Below, in pieces: positions 37,154 through 50,300 of a stretch of 64,000 nt of DNA. The DNA lies in NCBI GenBank assembly GCA_013398955.1, contig VWPU01022970.1, forward strand, positions 1-64,000, written 5' to 3'. Origin of the DNA: Callaeas wilsoni. Taxonomy: Eukaryota > Chordata > Aves > Passeriformes > Callaeidae. Position 1 is the first letter of the stretch; every line of letters begins with the position of its first letter. The notes below the pieces were generated by a model. The model was not told where the DNA came from and made no database searches. It was given only the letters and a program-made list of their open reading frames with translations. Both the position numbers and the translations under genes were made by a program.

Positions 37154-38773
37154 TATGGTGTAATGTTTTGGCTCATCCCATATTTAAGTGGACGTGCACA
37201 TCTGAGTATTTAGAAATTGACAGACACCTCAATAGAAAGTAGCTCTCTTTGGTGGGAGTGTGTTTGGGTAGGCAGCGATTTTCTTCTAATGGTTTCTCAC
37301 CGAGGGAATCATGAATTTTCCTTCTTGATCAAGCTACGACAACCTCTGCATTGATTCCCTTGATAAGTGTGGGCTGATTCCCTACTAAATCTCAGTCATG
37401 ATCATGTCTAGTGTATCCCCATGCCTGTTTAAGCCGTGAACCTGTATAATAAAATATAGTTTGAATCTTGGTGTTCCTGCCAAATCTGTGTAAGCACGGG
37501 GATGATTTGCTGACACATTTCAACAGCAGGCTCTCAGGAATGTGTCCCTGTAAATCCTCTTCCCTTGTTTGTCTGGCCTGTGATGCTGTTTGTAAATGGG
37601 ATGCTACTTGCTGCTGTCTTGTGATTGCTCTTCAAACCCTGATGCCTTTGCTCAGTCCTCAGATGAAGCAAGGAAGCGGCCTGGGGAGTATTTTGTAAGG
37701 AGAAATGTATCTCTTCAATATTAAAGTCACAAATCTGTGAGGAGTGCAAATATTCTATCACTAGGATGCCAATTCCCTTTTATGAATCCCTCAGTAATTA
37801 CTGAATAGTATTTATTATAGAGCAGTGTATGAGGGAGTAAGTGGGGGGGTTTTTGTAGATGGGACCCAAAGTGAGTTAAGGTGTTTGGTAGCAGTGAGAT
37901 CTGTGTAGTGAGTTCATGAATGTGGGACAAAGGAAGCAGAGATGGATTTTAAGAGTCATCTTGTAAAAAAAACCAAATATGTAGTCAGAAGTATTTGCAA
38001 CTAATGCTAATTTGGGATGCAGAGTACAACTTTCTCCCCGTTGCAAACTTGGCTTCTGCTTCCCCACTGCTCCACATGCATTCCCTCTGGCATGAGACAT
38101 CAAATGGGCTGGGTTTCCATCAAACTGCTTTGACCTGATAGGACAGTGGATATTGGACACATGAACACAGCTTATAAACCCTCAGAGTTTGGATACAATG
38201 ACTTTGCATACCTTGATTGCAGCACAGTGGGACTCTTATCCCTGTCCCAAACTTCTAGGAGCCAACACAGTCAACAATAATGCCTTCTGTTTTACTGGCA
38301 TAGGAAATTTTTCAGGCCAAAGAGACCATCAGGTTATCCAGTGAATGTACTGGGCTGTTATTGTCCTCCAGAAACCTGCAGAGATGAAGACAGTAGTGAT
38401 GGACTGGGGATGAATCAAACTCAGGTCACACCACTACAGGTCTAGGTGCAATAAACACCTTTTCTGGGGGATAAAATCCCTCCTGTGTAGTTACATTTGC
38501 CCATTGTTGATGATCTTGGCTGGGATTTCTAGGTCTTACAATAATACTGATGTTATTAAAACTGCCTACCATCTTTAAAATACGTGCTGTGAAAGTAAGC
38601 AAAACCTAACTGGATCTACCCATCAGTCAGTGTTCCTTTTCAAAGAAAACTGTCTAATGAAAATTCAGAATGTACCTATGTGTAAATGTTCATATCCACT
38701 CCACACATAAACTCATATTGTTAATATATTTGTATTTTACATTTTCATTCTGTGTATATTTATGAATAAGTGA
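37154..38773. other. Unique sequence, no gene seen
   Basis: No repeat family or gene is visible. A run of seven G at about 37843-37849 is the only low-complexity item noted. Confidence 0.5.
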
Positions 38774-38803
38774 GTATATACACATGTATATGCATGCACA
38801 TGC
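38774..38803. repeat. Strictly alternating purine-pyrimidine tract
   Basis: Thirty consecutive bases alternate purine and pyrimidine without a break, with mixed TA, CA/TG and GC steps, including ACATGT and GCATGC. Such tracts are prone to form Z-DNA or cruciforms under negative supercoiling; the many TA steps make this weaker than a pure CA or GC tract. Confidence 0.8.
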
Positions 38804-40685
38804 TCTATTTTTTTTTCAAAATTCCAGCATTGTGAATCATAGAATTTTAAAAGTTCTTTAAAAATTACCCTGGGCAAAACCAATAAAAGCAGTTTAACTG
38901 GAAAAGAAATTACTAGACTTATGCCTAAATGTAGATTACTCAATTTTTCATTTTTGTTACTGAATGGCATAAAATTTGGAGTGAGAGCTGAAAATTTCAG
39001 TCTTTTCCCAGAACTTCCTGGCAGTCTTGATCAATTAAGATATTTTTCACTGTTTAACTATATTTAATGTTTTAGGACTGACTAAATTGATTTGGTGTGG
39101 TAAGCCTTTAAAATTATTTGATGCTTTCTCACTTTAATAAATGCAAGGATGGAATAATGCCCTAAGCTTCAGCCTGTGTACTGGTACTTCACTCTGAATA
39201 TCCATGTCCAGGAGGACAGCAGCCTCATTCCCCTCCTTCCATAAGAAGTTAATATTTTATGGGGCAGAACAGCAACAGACAATTTAATATTATGGTCACG
39301 GCAACGTAAAGCACAGAACCTAGTGTATTTTTCATCTCCAAAGCCTACTGCCTGCACGTGATTCAGGTTAGATCTTGTGGCTCTGTATTGTCTGCAGACA
39401 TGTGGCTGTCTCATGGAGGGACTTTCTGCAGAGAAGGGGTGGAAGTTTGTCTGGCTTGGGTGGTGGAGTGGCTGCTGAGAGCAGAGGGAAGAAGTTCCTC
39501 ATCTAAGTTATTGATATCAACATGATGGGAAATGCACTGGGCCACGTGGCTGTGTTTATAAGCATAATTAACAACATGTGATTAAGGGTACTTAAGGAGA
39601 GGAGGAATTACTGCGAGCTTTGAAGTGCCAGGTTGTTTGCAGAAAGAAGCTGAGAATTTGGATCAGCAAGGGCCAGAGATGATTTGGGCTCTCAAACACG
39701 CACTGTAATTGCTCTAAATGTCTGGGTGACCTGATGAGCCAGTCATCCCCTCTCCTCCTTGGAGTCTGCAAGTTGCAGTGGTGAGAGAAGGACACTCATT
39801 CCTTTCCTAGCCTGAAAGGAAAAGCAGAGGACAATGAGGTGCCACTGCCCTGCTTAACCTCCAGTTAATGCCTGCTTTGGGAAATGGAGCAGGACATAAA
39901 CAGTCTGCTGGTTCTTTCCACCTTCAGAAGTTTCAGCCAATGTGTTTAACTTCAATCCCCATTTACCTGATTGACAATGTGTAAGAACATAAGTGTTGTT
40001 CTTGGGTCAGAGCAGAGGTTTCAGCATCTCAGGTACTCAAACTTTGTTTGACAGAGACCAGCAGCAGACACTTCAGAAAGAAATACAGGATTCATGTAAA
40101 CAGAGAAAGAGCACCACACTCTCACAGCTTTCTTCCGTGGCACAATGTTCTGTTCAGATATTTCACTAATATAATTTTAGCTATTGAACATAAAAATGAC
40201 ATGGAGAAATTAAAAGGGCGGTATGCTCAGTGCAGGCAGCATCAGAGATCTCAATTTCCTTGCTTCCCCTTTCATCCTGTCTTTCTCCCAAAGCTCATGC
40301 CTCAGAAAGCTGTCACAAGGACAGCAGCCCACTAATTTTGCAAAACAATCCACAGCTGTTGATTTCAGTTTGATATTTGTTTTGCTTTGGTCTTTTCCTC
40401 CAGTATTTCTGCTCTGCCACTGTTGGAGGCTTCTTTTCTGCAGGGCTGCGAGAAATGCATGTCTTAACACTTTGGCCTTGGCTGTGGCGTGTATGTGCTC
40501 TGATTGATTGTGTTCATTAGGAGGGGTGACTGTTGTTTGTTTCCTTGTTGACAGACACGTTCCCAAACAAGATAAGTGCAGGCCAGCACACTTGCTGTAG
40601 TAATTACTGTAGGTTCAGATAAAGCAAGTGGCACTGGAGCCTCCCTGTAATGAATCCTTGTTGACATGGAGCAGGAGATGCATTT
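38804..40685. other. Unique sequence, no gene seen
   Basis: Frames at 39169-39414 and 40048-40667 overlap on both strands with no recognisable domain. A stretch near 38836 resembles the CR1 tail only over about 12 bases and was not accepted as a repeat. Confidence 0.5.
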
Positions 40686-40708
40686 TATATATATATATAT
40701 ATATATAT
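40686..40708. repeat. (TA)n microsatellite
   Basis: Twenty-three bases of perfect TA repeat (11.5 units). It is probably length-polymorphic. No transposon is attached to it. Confidence 0.95.
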
Positions 40709-43700
40709 GTCAGACATTGAGATCTTTCAGAGCCAAATGGGAAGAACTGCAAAAGAATAAAAGGCCTCGTTCTTTAGGGCAATGCAGCATCTCAGATAAC
40801 AGGAACATAGTGCATGGAAGCAGCTTTCAGCTGAAGCACTTCTGTTTGTGAATCCGGGCACATGAAAATGTCTCACAAAATTGCATCAGTTTTGATGAAA
40901 TCTTATTGGGAAACACAGCAGTAGCAGCAAAATTTAATACACTCCAGCACAAAATCTTTGGATAGTCTTTCTTACACCTTCTCATTTTGAAATGTCCTTC
41001 TCTCTTACTTAAAATGCAGTTAAGTCTTTGAAACAAAACCAAAATGTTTTCCAGATACCTTTAATGTTCTTCACTCCCCCTCCCATGCACTGAATTTGAA
41101 TTTTTCCCCGAAGCCTGACTCAGCATCCCTCCCACCTGTTTCTTTCTCTCTTGTCCTCTCCTGCTGAACTGAAAAGAGCAATTGCAGAGAAAGCACTACC
41201 AATCCCCATACACTCTGAAACATCTGCCAAACTCACAGCTTTGGCCTTAACTGTGCTAACCAAGCACTCTCACATCCTTAAGTCAGCCAGATGGGAGCAA
41301 AGGGGTTGTTTTGTATAAAAAACCCCATCAAGACAGTGACCCCTCATGTCAGGGAACTGGGGTCCCCCTGTTCCACATTGTGAGGGTCAGGGAATCTTTT
41401 AGATGTGATGAATTAACTTCTGGTGCAGTGAAAAGCTCCTATAACAATTAAGCTTATGGTTATATATTGTTTCAAGTGGTTGGGTTCCCAAGGACTGCTT
41501 ATATCCCAAAAAGGAGACAAGCAGCAAATTGCTACAGCAGGTAATTTGAGGAAGCACAAAACATTTGTTACGGTTTTAATTAAGTGACCTTGCCTGCCAA
41601 ATCTACCCTCTAGTCACTGTTGAACTGATATTGCAGGGGATGTTGGTACCTGGTGATGGAGATGTCTATTCCTGCATCACTTTAACAATTTTTAACGTGC
41701 TTGATAAAGATTTTTAATAGCACTGATGCTTTAAAAACCTGTTCTTGAAACTATGCAATGAGAATTTGCAGTTCTATGTGTTATGTGTGCCATGAGAAGT
41801 TTTTAAACCAAGAAGGCAGAAAAGAAAGTGCCTGAAAATAAATTATTTTAACACCAAAGAAGCTCTTGGAAGCTATTTGTGATCATTATCCAGCTATCTT
41901 ACCTCAAGCATCAATTTCTGCATTGAGGTGCAAAGAACACGCAAAGGAGATGAATCTTAGTTACCTTCAAAGGGTGGGGAAAGTTTCACAAAGAAGATTA
42001 AATATAAGGCAAATGATAGATCCCACTGAGGGGAGATTTACAAACATTCAGTACCCACATCGGAGTTGACAGGTGAAGTGGTAGAAGTTATTTTGCTGTA
42101 ATTGAGACTCCCTGACACCACTACAGACCCATTTAGACCACTCACCCTCTCACGCTCCTTGTGCAGGAGGGATTCTGAAGGGCTGTGGATGGGTCCAAGG
42201 TGTGTACTGAAAAGGCAGAATAAAAGATGCATTACAGGTACATTACAACTTTAAACTCAGTCAGCTTGGATGCAGTCACACCTTATTCACATTATTTCCA
42301 GCCATCCAGACTTCTGAGCCCCAGGCATGTGAACGACACCAGCTTTGTCTTAAAAGTGCTGCAGAGGTGTGTGTGTCATGAGCCTGTAATTTAAAAGGAA
42401 TGAGCCCTAATGAGCCCCAAATGATTGCTGATCCTTACACACGTGGGGAGCGAGAGCATCTAAATCACAGTTGTCATGCTGTGTTTCCTTGAGTTACAAA
42501 TCAAATCAGTATGTCTTGAGACAGGGGTAAGAGCTACAATGAAAGAGCAGGAAAAAATTAACAGTATCAATGAAAAGGGGATCTGTGCAATAGTTTAGAA
42601 AAATCAGTATTTATATACTAACCTGGTCTTGATCCTTAGTGGGGATCTCATGCTCCTGTAGTTTGTTTGGAATCAGATAAATGGAGCAGGAGGTGTATAG
42701 TTTCAATCACTATTTTTGTGGATCACTATAACAAACTTGAGCTGCTGAATATCTTTGTGTAGAGGTTATACTTGAATTATGTGTTTTATAAAGGGGAGGG
42801 TTTTATCTCCTGTTATGCTTCATTTAGTTTTATTTAATAGTTATCTAAACATCACTTTTTCAGAGGGAAATAAAAATCATATTAATATAAACTTAAAAAT
42901 TGCTGACTTCAGCTCTAATAATTTAAATAAATAAACAAACTCACAGCAGAATTTTGTAGAAAAACCAACCCTTTTATCGTTCCTTTGTTTAACGGCTTAA
43001 CATGGGTACAATATTTGTTAGGACTGCAAAGGAACTGCTCTGGCACCTTCAGCAGCACAGGAGGTTGAGTGAGGAGAGTAAGTTGCCCAGAAAAGCAATG
43101 ACATAGAGAGTCACCTGTCACTGTAAGATTGCAAAGAAAATATGGTCGACCTCACCCTTGTACAGGTTTCTTAACCAACAGGTAGGTATCTCTGTCTTAG
43201 TATGTCTCCTTTTCTCTGACTTTCTGAAGTCTGTCTTGCTGTGGGTTTGAGCTCTGTAGGATTAAACTGCTGCAATTAGCTCCAGCTCTGGCTTGAGGGA
43301 ACGAAGCTCTGAAGAAATTGCTCTGTATCGTAAAAAATGATGATCATCTTAAACTGTAGTACGTGGCATAATTCCTGCAGCAGTTTCAAAATTATGTACC
43401 ATCAAATGCCGTGTCACGTCCCTCATGATGGTCATTAGCACTTATGTCACATTGAATCACGGAAAACATAGTGAATTTGGTACTAATAGAGCAGAACAAA
43501 GTCTTTTCTGGCTTCGGAGTCTTGTTCTTTAATCTCCATAACTGGATGTTGCAGATCAGCACTGGCAGGGAATCTTGTTTCTCTGTAGCTCTGTGCTGGC
43601 TTTTCATTTTAAGACATCAATTCTAGAGAAAATTCTGCCACTATTAGGCATCTAAATGTGGTAATTCATGCAGGACAAGCACTTTATCTATCGATACCAG

Positions 43701-44199
43701 CCCTTCTCTGCCTTGTGCTCATAAAATCCAGAGAGCACAAGCCCTGGTGTGCAGCCACCATTGCCCAGGTTTGCACAGCTTTGCTGCTGCAGGAAAAACT
43801 GCTGTGCTGTGAAGGAGAGGAAGAGGTGCCAAACCTCCCAGGTCTGAGATGTTTCTAGAGCAGTAATTATGCACTTGCATTGGCAAGAACCAGACTGGCA
43901 AACAGATGTGTTCATCCTATCAGGACTCCCTTATTGCCAGCTCGTGGGATAACTTGCAGATGCCAAGGAAATAAATCTGAACTGTCTATTGGAGTATCCA
44001 GGTAAGAGCCAGCAGAATGTCTGTCTCTTCTGTACTACAGTGACACTGTTAGGGCAGGAAGAACTGTGATTGATGAGAATTCTCAGAATGGCTCAGAAAT
44101 GGGAAAAGGAAGGAGAGAGTGGAGCATCAGCACTGAGTGGTCATTTTTTAGGAAAAGCGTTACATAAGAGAAAGGGACAGCGAGAGGAATGAGCAATAA
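40709..44199. other. Unique sequence, no gene seen
   Basis: A near-perfect 10-bp tandem pair (AATGAGCCCT/AATGAGCCCC) lies at 42399-42418. A strong donor sequence, CAG|GTAAGA, occurs at 44002, but no convincing acceptor was paired with it. Short frames at 43658-43915 overlap on both strands and are not supported. Confidence 0.5.
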
Positions 44200-44379
44200 C
44201 CCCGCCCATGCTCATCGCATCATGATCATGGGGGAAAAAATGAAGCTCTTGTCAAAGTCCCACCAGTCATTTGATGAATAAAAACAAGAGACGAATAGCA
44301 ACACAATCTAAACGCTGTCCCAGGGAGAGGGTAACATTTCTTTTTATTTTCAGTTTTCCAGTGATGTCACCGGACATCA
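44200..44379. promoter_or_regulatory. Possible regulatory cluster: GC box, palindrome, CRE-like repeat
   Basis: Within 180 bases lie a GC-box core CCCCGCCC (44200-44207), a perfect palindrome CATGATCATG (44221-44230) and a perfect inverted repeat TGATGTC-ACCG-GACATCA (44362-44379), whose left half with the next base resembles a CRE (TGACGTCA with one change). CpGs are more frequent here than in the surroundings. This could be an enhancer or a weak promoter; no TATA box or transcription start was identified. The call is inference from motif clustering. Confidence 0.22.
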
Positions 44380-47300
44380 GCATAAATTCGTGTCTCGGTT
44401 TTGACAGTTGGACTTGTAACTGAATCAAATCTCAAGGTTTGTGGATGCCTTTAATTGTATCTTTTGTAATCAGTGTCTGCCTGACAAGTTTGCTCTGTTG
44501 GGGCTAATTTTGTATGCATACTCTGCCTGCAGGCCAGAGCTCTAATGATGTTTAACTGTCCTGTACAGGGAAAAATAAACACAAACCATTCTGGTAACAC
44601 TTTGTTAAGTGATTGACATTGGATATCAATGTGGCTGCATGGGAGTTTGTCTCCTCATAAGACAAACCTCATTTATGTTGTTAAATAGATGATCCATTAG
44701 CAACAAATATTGTCCTACCTCTCACAGGAGAGTGGTCACAGTGATTTCTCTTGAGATTCCTGTTAAATTGAGGTTGAGGGATGAATCATCTCTCCCTTTA
44801 ATTTGTTTGGATTTTCCAAGAATTTTCACTTGTATTGAACTACCCCAAAGTTCACGAATTGTAGAACTAGTGCTGCCTCTAATATTTTAAATAGTAGCAT
44901 GTCCAGATTTTAACCACATTGTTTATTAGGAACTGGGCTTCCTGTTTGCTGAGGTTTAAGACCACCTCTGTATCCCATACAGAACTCTCTTTGAAAGCCC
45001 AGCATGACAGAAAAGACTTCTAATTTTAAACCCTCCAAACTGGTAACGTGCCCTCAAAACAGAAGTCATTGATTGGCACGTATCCTTAATGTAATATAAT
45101 ACACATTATGTTCTTCAAAGAGCTGCTTAGCCTACTTTCTGGAAACATTGGAGCTGTGTTTTTCTATAGCTATTTTTCTTTCTTTATGTTATTTCTAATA
45201 ACCTCATGCAAAGCTGGTCATTTTACTGTACCTCAAATATAAATTATTTAAAAATAGTCATGATTCTGAATAAGCGTCATGCTGATCTCCATAAAGTATC
45301 TTTTTTTTCACTAAACTCCCATTTGCTGCTATTCTTTGGTGTAGGCTCTGCTTTACAGAGGTAAAAGACAGATGTGAGATTTTGTCAAATTACTTTAAAA
45401 ATGAAAAAAATCAAATACATCTCATGAACGACTAAAATTTTTACAAATTCAAAACACTGTTGGCTTGTGACCTTTCTCTGGGTGGTTTATTTGAAAGTCT
45501 AAAACTTTTGAAAATCACCCCCAAATTAATAGGACCAACTAAATTGCTATGAAGTTGTAGGGTGTAGGGTGGTTTTCCCCTCTTGCATTTCGGTGGCATT
45601 TCTTATTGATGGTTAAGTGCTGCTGCCACTGTGGGAAGAAGGCAAAGTGAGGACAAGACAGAGCCATAACCATGGGGGTTGTGGCTGCACTGAGTGATGT
45701 CGTTAGAATTATCTCTGCCAAAACCCAGAAAAGCTTCTCATACTCTGTTTGCATTTAAATACATATATTTAAAACACATTTATGCTACCAGGATGAAACC
45801 CAAACACTGCATTAATTTCCTTGGTCCTTCAATCCTTGTATCTGCTCTTTTTCAGAACATGTTATTAAATGGTTTGTGGTCACACTTATCTGACTTTCTG
45901 ACCAGCTGCAACAAGAGCTTTAGCAATGTTGGCAGCATGAAATCAAGACTAAAACTAATACCATACATGAATATGTATTAAATTCAAATATTAAATTCAG
46001 TCCTAACAGGGCTTTTTTGTGCTTTGGAAACTATGGTGTGGTGGAATAGAAATTTCCTTGCCACAACTTTTCAATTCATTAATTGACGTTCTGTAAAATC
46101 ATCTGTATTTTCACATGATTTTTTTCCCCTAAAAGGCAATGTGTGCATTTTCTAGTAAGATGATAAATAGTGTTTGTAAAATCAATAAATATAAAATGAG
46201 ACAGATAGGGACACCTGTTCATAGAAATTACTTACTTTCAATTTGTTTATTCATTATGTTTCATTTTACCAGGTCTGGTTTTTCAAGTCAGTTTGTTTGA
46301 AAATTGGCAGAGTGTAGAAATAGATGACAGTACAAGAATAATTGTTTCCTACTTACTTCTAATAAATAACAAGCTTATTAAATATAATATGTAAAGTGAA
46401 ATCATAAGGAATTTATTCCCATTTGGGCCAGTTTGCACAGAAAGAGAGACTAGATTTCTGTTTCAATGGGTTAAAACTGAAGTCATTTGAGCAGCAAAGG
46501 CGATTGAATAAATTACTGTGCTATCAGGGAAAAGGAAAAAATCCCCAGTGAGTTCACCCCACATGATTACACACCTGAGTTATCCCACCCCATCTCTCAG
46601 CATCTCATCCACACGTGTGCTCGGGCCCCAAACACAAACTCCCCAGCCAATATATTCCTCTCTTCTCAGCAATTTAGTCTGAATAGATCCTTTTGACTCT
46701 TGAAGTCTTGTAAACAAGCAGAAGCCTCTTTGGTTTCTTTATTCACAAAGCTCTACTTCAGCTCAGGGCATCAGCAACAGAGAAAATTTGGATGGAATAA
46801 CAATAGATTTCTCTTTTGAATTCATGAAACTTTCCCTTAATGAAATTTGTTCCAACACGCTGGCAGTCACAGGCTGTAGTTGTTTACTGTTAGAAAAGGC
46901 TGCTGCCCTTAGGAAGGTTTATTTATTTTCATGATCTGTTGCAGGGAGCTTTAGTGTCTTGGATTTTGTGCTTTTGCTGGGAGCAGAGTGGCCAGAAAGT
47001 GTGACAGGGAGCCAGTGACATCCCCCTAGAAGTCCTGCTCCTGGCCAGACCCACAGCGCTCCACCTTCGGGAGCAGCACCTTAGTATGGCCAAATTGAGG
47101 GGCAGGATTTGTTGGTTTTTTGGATTTTTTTAGTTACTGAAATATCTACAATAAAATTATACAAATAAATAAAACTCACCTCCAGCAAAGCCAAATCTGC
47201 CTTTCTACCAGGAGCTTCCCTATGCTGCCTTATGAGGGCTTTCTGCTCCTTAAGGCACATGCCAGTTCCCTCTCCCACTTCCCTCCTATTACCTTCTCCC

Positions 47301-50300
47301 AGCACAAACATAGAGCATTTAATATGTTATTCAGGTGGTGAGTAAAAAACATGGATATTGCACTGGAGGCCTACAAAATGAATAAGCAATAAAAGAATCT
47401 GTTCATGCACACAGACAACTCATTTGGCGTTTGCCAGGGACTGCTTCAGAGATGCTGCAGTTGCTTCAAAGGTTCTGTAATAGTGAGAGGGAGAGAAAGG
47501 AGCAGGAAGGGATGGGGTGAAGACTCAAAACGGGATCAGAAGTGCAGGGAAGCAGTTCTGTGAGATGGTACTCTAGCCTGGAGCAAAAACCTCAGTGATA
47601 TTTTTTAAAAAGCCGTTTTCCCACCATGAAATAATTTTTTTCAGTATAATCCATGAACATCTTCCTGTTTGCTATGGATAATAACTCTTGCTAAGGTGTT
47701 AATCAAAAAGAGATTTTACTAAAGCCCAGCTTTTTGACATGTTAATTTTTGTTGAGTATTCTGATTTATTAACTAACCAAAGAGAAATCAGAAGGAGCAT
47801 GCACTCTGCAGGGTCACATCTATGTTATGTTTTAAAAAGGTTTTTTATAGAAGGGTTGGAAACCTTTTATTCCTGATTGTTGGTTATTTGGAAAGTGTAT
47901 GTAGTACCTCTAGAAATAAAAGGGATGATTATGTTTTATAGGCAAGAAGGGATTAATAAAACTCATAATGCTCAAAGAAACAGCTGTTTCTCTGTTTTGT
48001 AGTGCTTCTAAACCCTCATCTAATGCTGAGTGAGTCAGCTGGGAGACACCACTAGTGTTAAAAAAGAATTAAATGGAAAAGTAGTGGTTATTATTTGAAA
48101 ACAATTATTCTCTAATTGTGCTTTGAGGAGAGGAAACAAAGAAAGAAAACTGCTGGTAAAATAATTTATAATTGGAACAAAGTATAGATTAGGAAGAAAA
48201 GATCTCTTAAAATAAAGACTTCCTAATCCATAAGCAGAGATGGAGCAACAGCAATAATGCTTTTATTAGTCTGTTTTGAAAAGGCTGCATCGTTCACAAG
48301 TGGGGTTGAAGCCAGGGAGTGGAGCCAGGCTTCCTCCGGGGGCTCCTCTTGGAAACTCCAGCTGCGTTCCCAGCTCTGCTGCTCTTTGGAGCAAAGCACT
48401 GCACTTCCTCAGGCCTTCTTCTCTCCCATCCAGCCTTCACTCTCGTTTCTGAGTTTGGCTAGGGTGGGTGGAAGAGTTGAGAATTCAAAGCAGAGTTACT
48501 GGCATTTCTATATTGTTCTTCTTTTTATTTTTTTTCTGTTGCCTGGAACATTCATATGATTTTGCTGTCTGACTGGCAGAGAGACAATAAAGAGTTTGTA
48601 TCTCTATTATGCACTTTCCATTAGAAATGCATATATTTAATAGCTTGCAGTGACCTTAAGCCACATGATGTAATCCTTCTGCAATTTTTAATAAAGGCAC
48701 AATTCCCATCAAGTTTGAGGGTTGTCAGTATGAAAGAGACATTGAGATTTACCCCATTAGACTATAAAATATTCTGCCCTGGTGCCTTATGTTCTTTCAA
48801 TAATGTATTTTAATGGCATCTCTAGAAATGAAGGAATACTCTTTCATCTGATAAATTAATGGGCCTTTCTATTAGTCTTTGTGAAGAACCTTGATGCCAT
48901 AAATACCTCTAGATTTATAAATGGTATTTTCATAACTGTGTCCAGCATGACTGCTTTTACTCCTTGTCTTTTTGTTAGTTTTTGTTCCATTTAATTTTAC
49001 TTTTCCGAACAAAACAGTTCAATTTAAACCATAGCAGTAAAGGCAAATAAATCTCTACTCCTAAGTTTTCTAGGGATTTGGCAATCAGGAACTCACAGGT
49101 TACTCTTATAAGAAAGAGAAGGGAGAAACAACCCAAGAAAAGACAGGACCAGCCGTTCCACCAGTAGCCTGAGAGCCAGAGGAAGCCCTGGAAAATAAAT
49201 GACTGCTTCATTCTTTCCATTTTCCAGCTTCTGTCCTTTTCAGTGGCCTGTAAAAACTTGCCAGAAACTAGATTCCCTTTCTGGAAAAAGAAACATGTTT
49301 TGTGTGATTGCAGATTGTGTTAAATGTGTGATAAGGTAATGAGGCAGTGGTAAATTCATAAAAATACTGGGTTTTCCTCTTTTTCCTGCTGGTCACTGCC
49401 TTTATCTATTTTATCCCTGTTATGTAGGCAGTGCTGCAACATGCTGCACTTACAGTTCACTCCAAAGGAGGTTGAAAAATAAATGAAGAAGACCTTCTTG
49501 AGGCCAAAGAAAGTAATTTATTAGTCCTTAAAGCTGAAGTACATAAATTTGAAAGGCCTTCGTGGGGCTAAAGAAAATAAATTAAACCTAAAAAGATGCT
49601 ATTTCAGGGACATAGATTTATCATTTAGAGGTGTGTGAGGGCTATACTCATATTCTGAAGTTTCATAAAGGAGGCTCTGTTTCTTCTCTGAAAAATCCAT
49701 TAGCTTCAAAAATATCGAGCTCACTGTAAGATTCAAAGTACCTTATGTTTCCTGGAACCCGAAATAAATTACTGTCCCCTCCTTCTGTTAAATTTGGCTT
49801 CTGCGCCATTTCCTTTTTAGAATATTTTGCATAGAAAAAAGTAATTTGAGCTGTTCCAGGTCTAAGACCACATGAGTGGCAGGTCTTCTGATTTCTCATT
49901 CATTCCCACCAGCACACATCTGCACCCCATGCAGATGAGAAATAAAGGGGTGCATGTGCATTCTGGTGCATGTGGTGCAGATGTCCCTGTGCCACCAGAA
50001 AATCAGGGAGTTCCGTTAATTTTGTAGCAGTCATAAATGGCAGCAGAGGAAACAGAGACCTGGTGGGGTGCAGAGAACTTCCTCTCATCCTTCTTTTTGT
50101 GTTGTAGCCGTCCCAAAACTTTTATGTTCCCTGATACTGCTCAAGTAGTAGCAAGAGAGGTGCTGCTTCTAGAAGAGAGCTTTACTTGCTGCTTGGGATA
50201 ATTCATCACTGACATCCTCCCCATGGTATGATAAGAGAGAATTTTCTCTAGAGTTTTCTCTTCTCCCAAACAAAATTTTATTTCTACAGGATTTAGTTTG

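Noticed and set aside
38832..38875. GAATCATAGAAT followed by CTTTAAAAATTA, like a CR1 tail
   Set aside because: Only about 12 bases match continuously and the spacing to the next CR1 word is wrong, so chance is as likely.
42399..42418. AATGAGCCCT/AATGAGCCCC tandem pair as a regulatory repeat
   Set aside because: Too short and common in type to separate from slippage.
44002..44010. CAG|GTAAGA donor without partner
   Set aside because: Single good donors are expected by chance in 64 kb, and no convincing acceptor lies at exon distance upstream.
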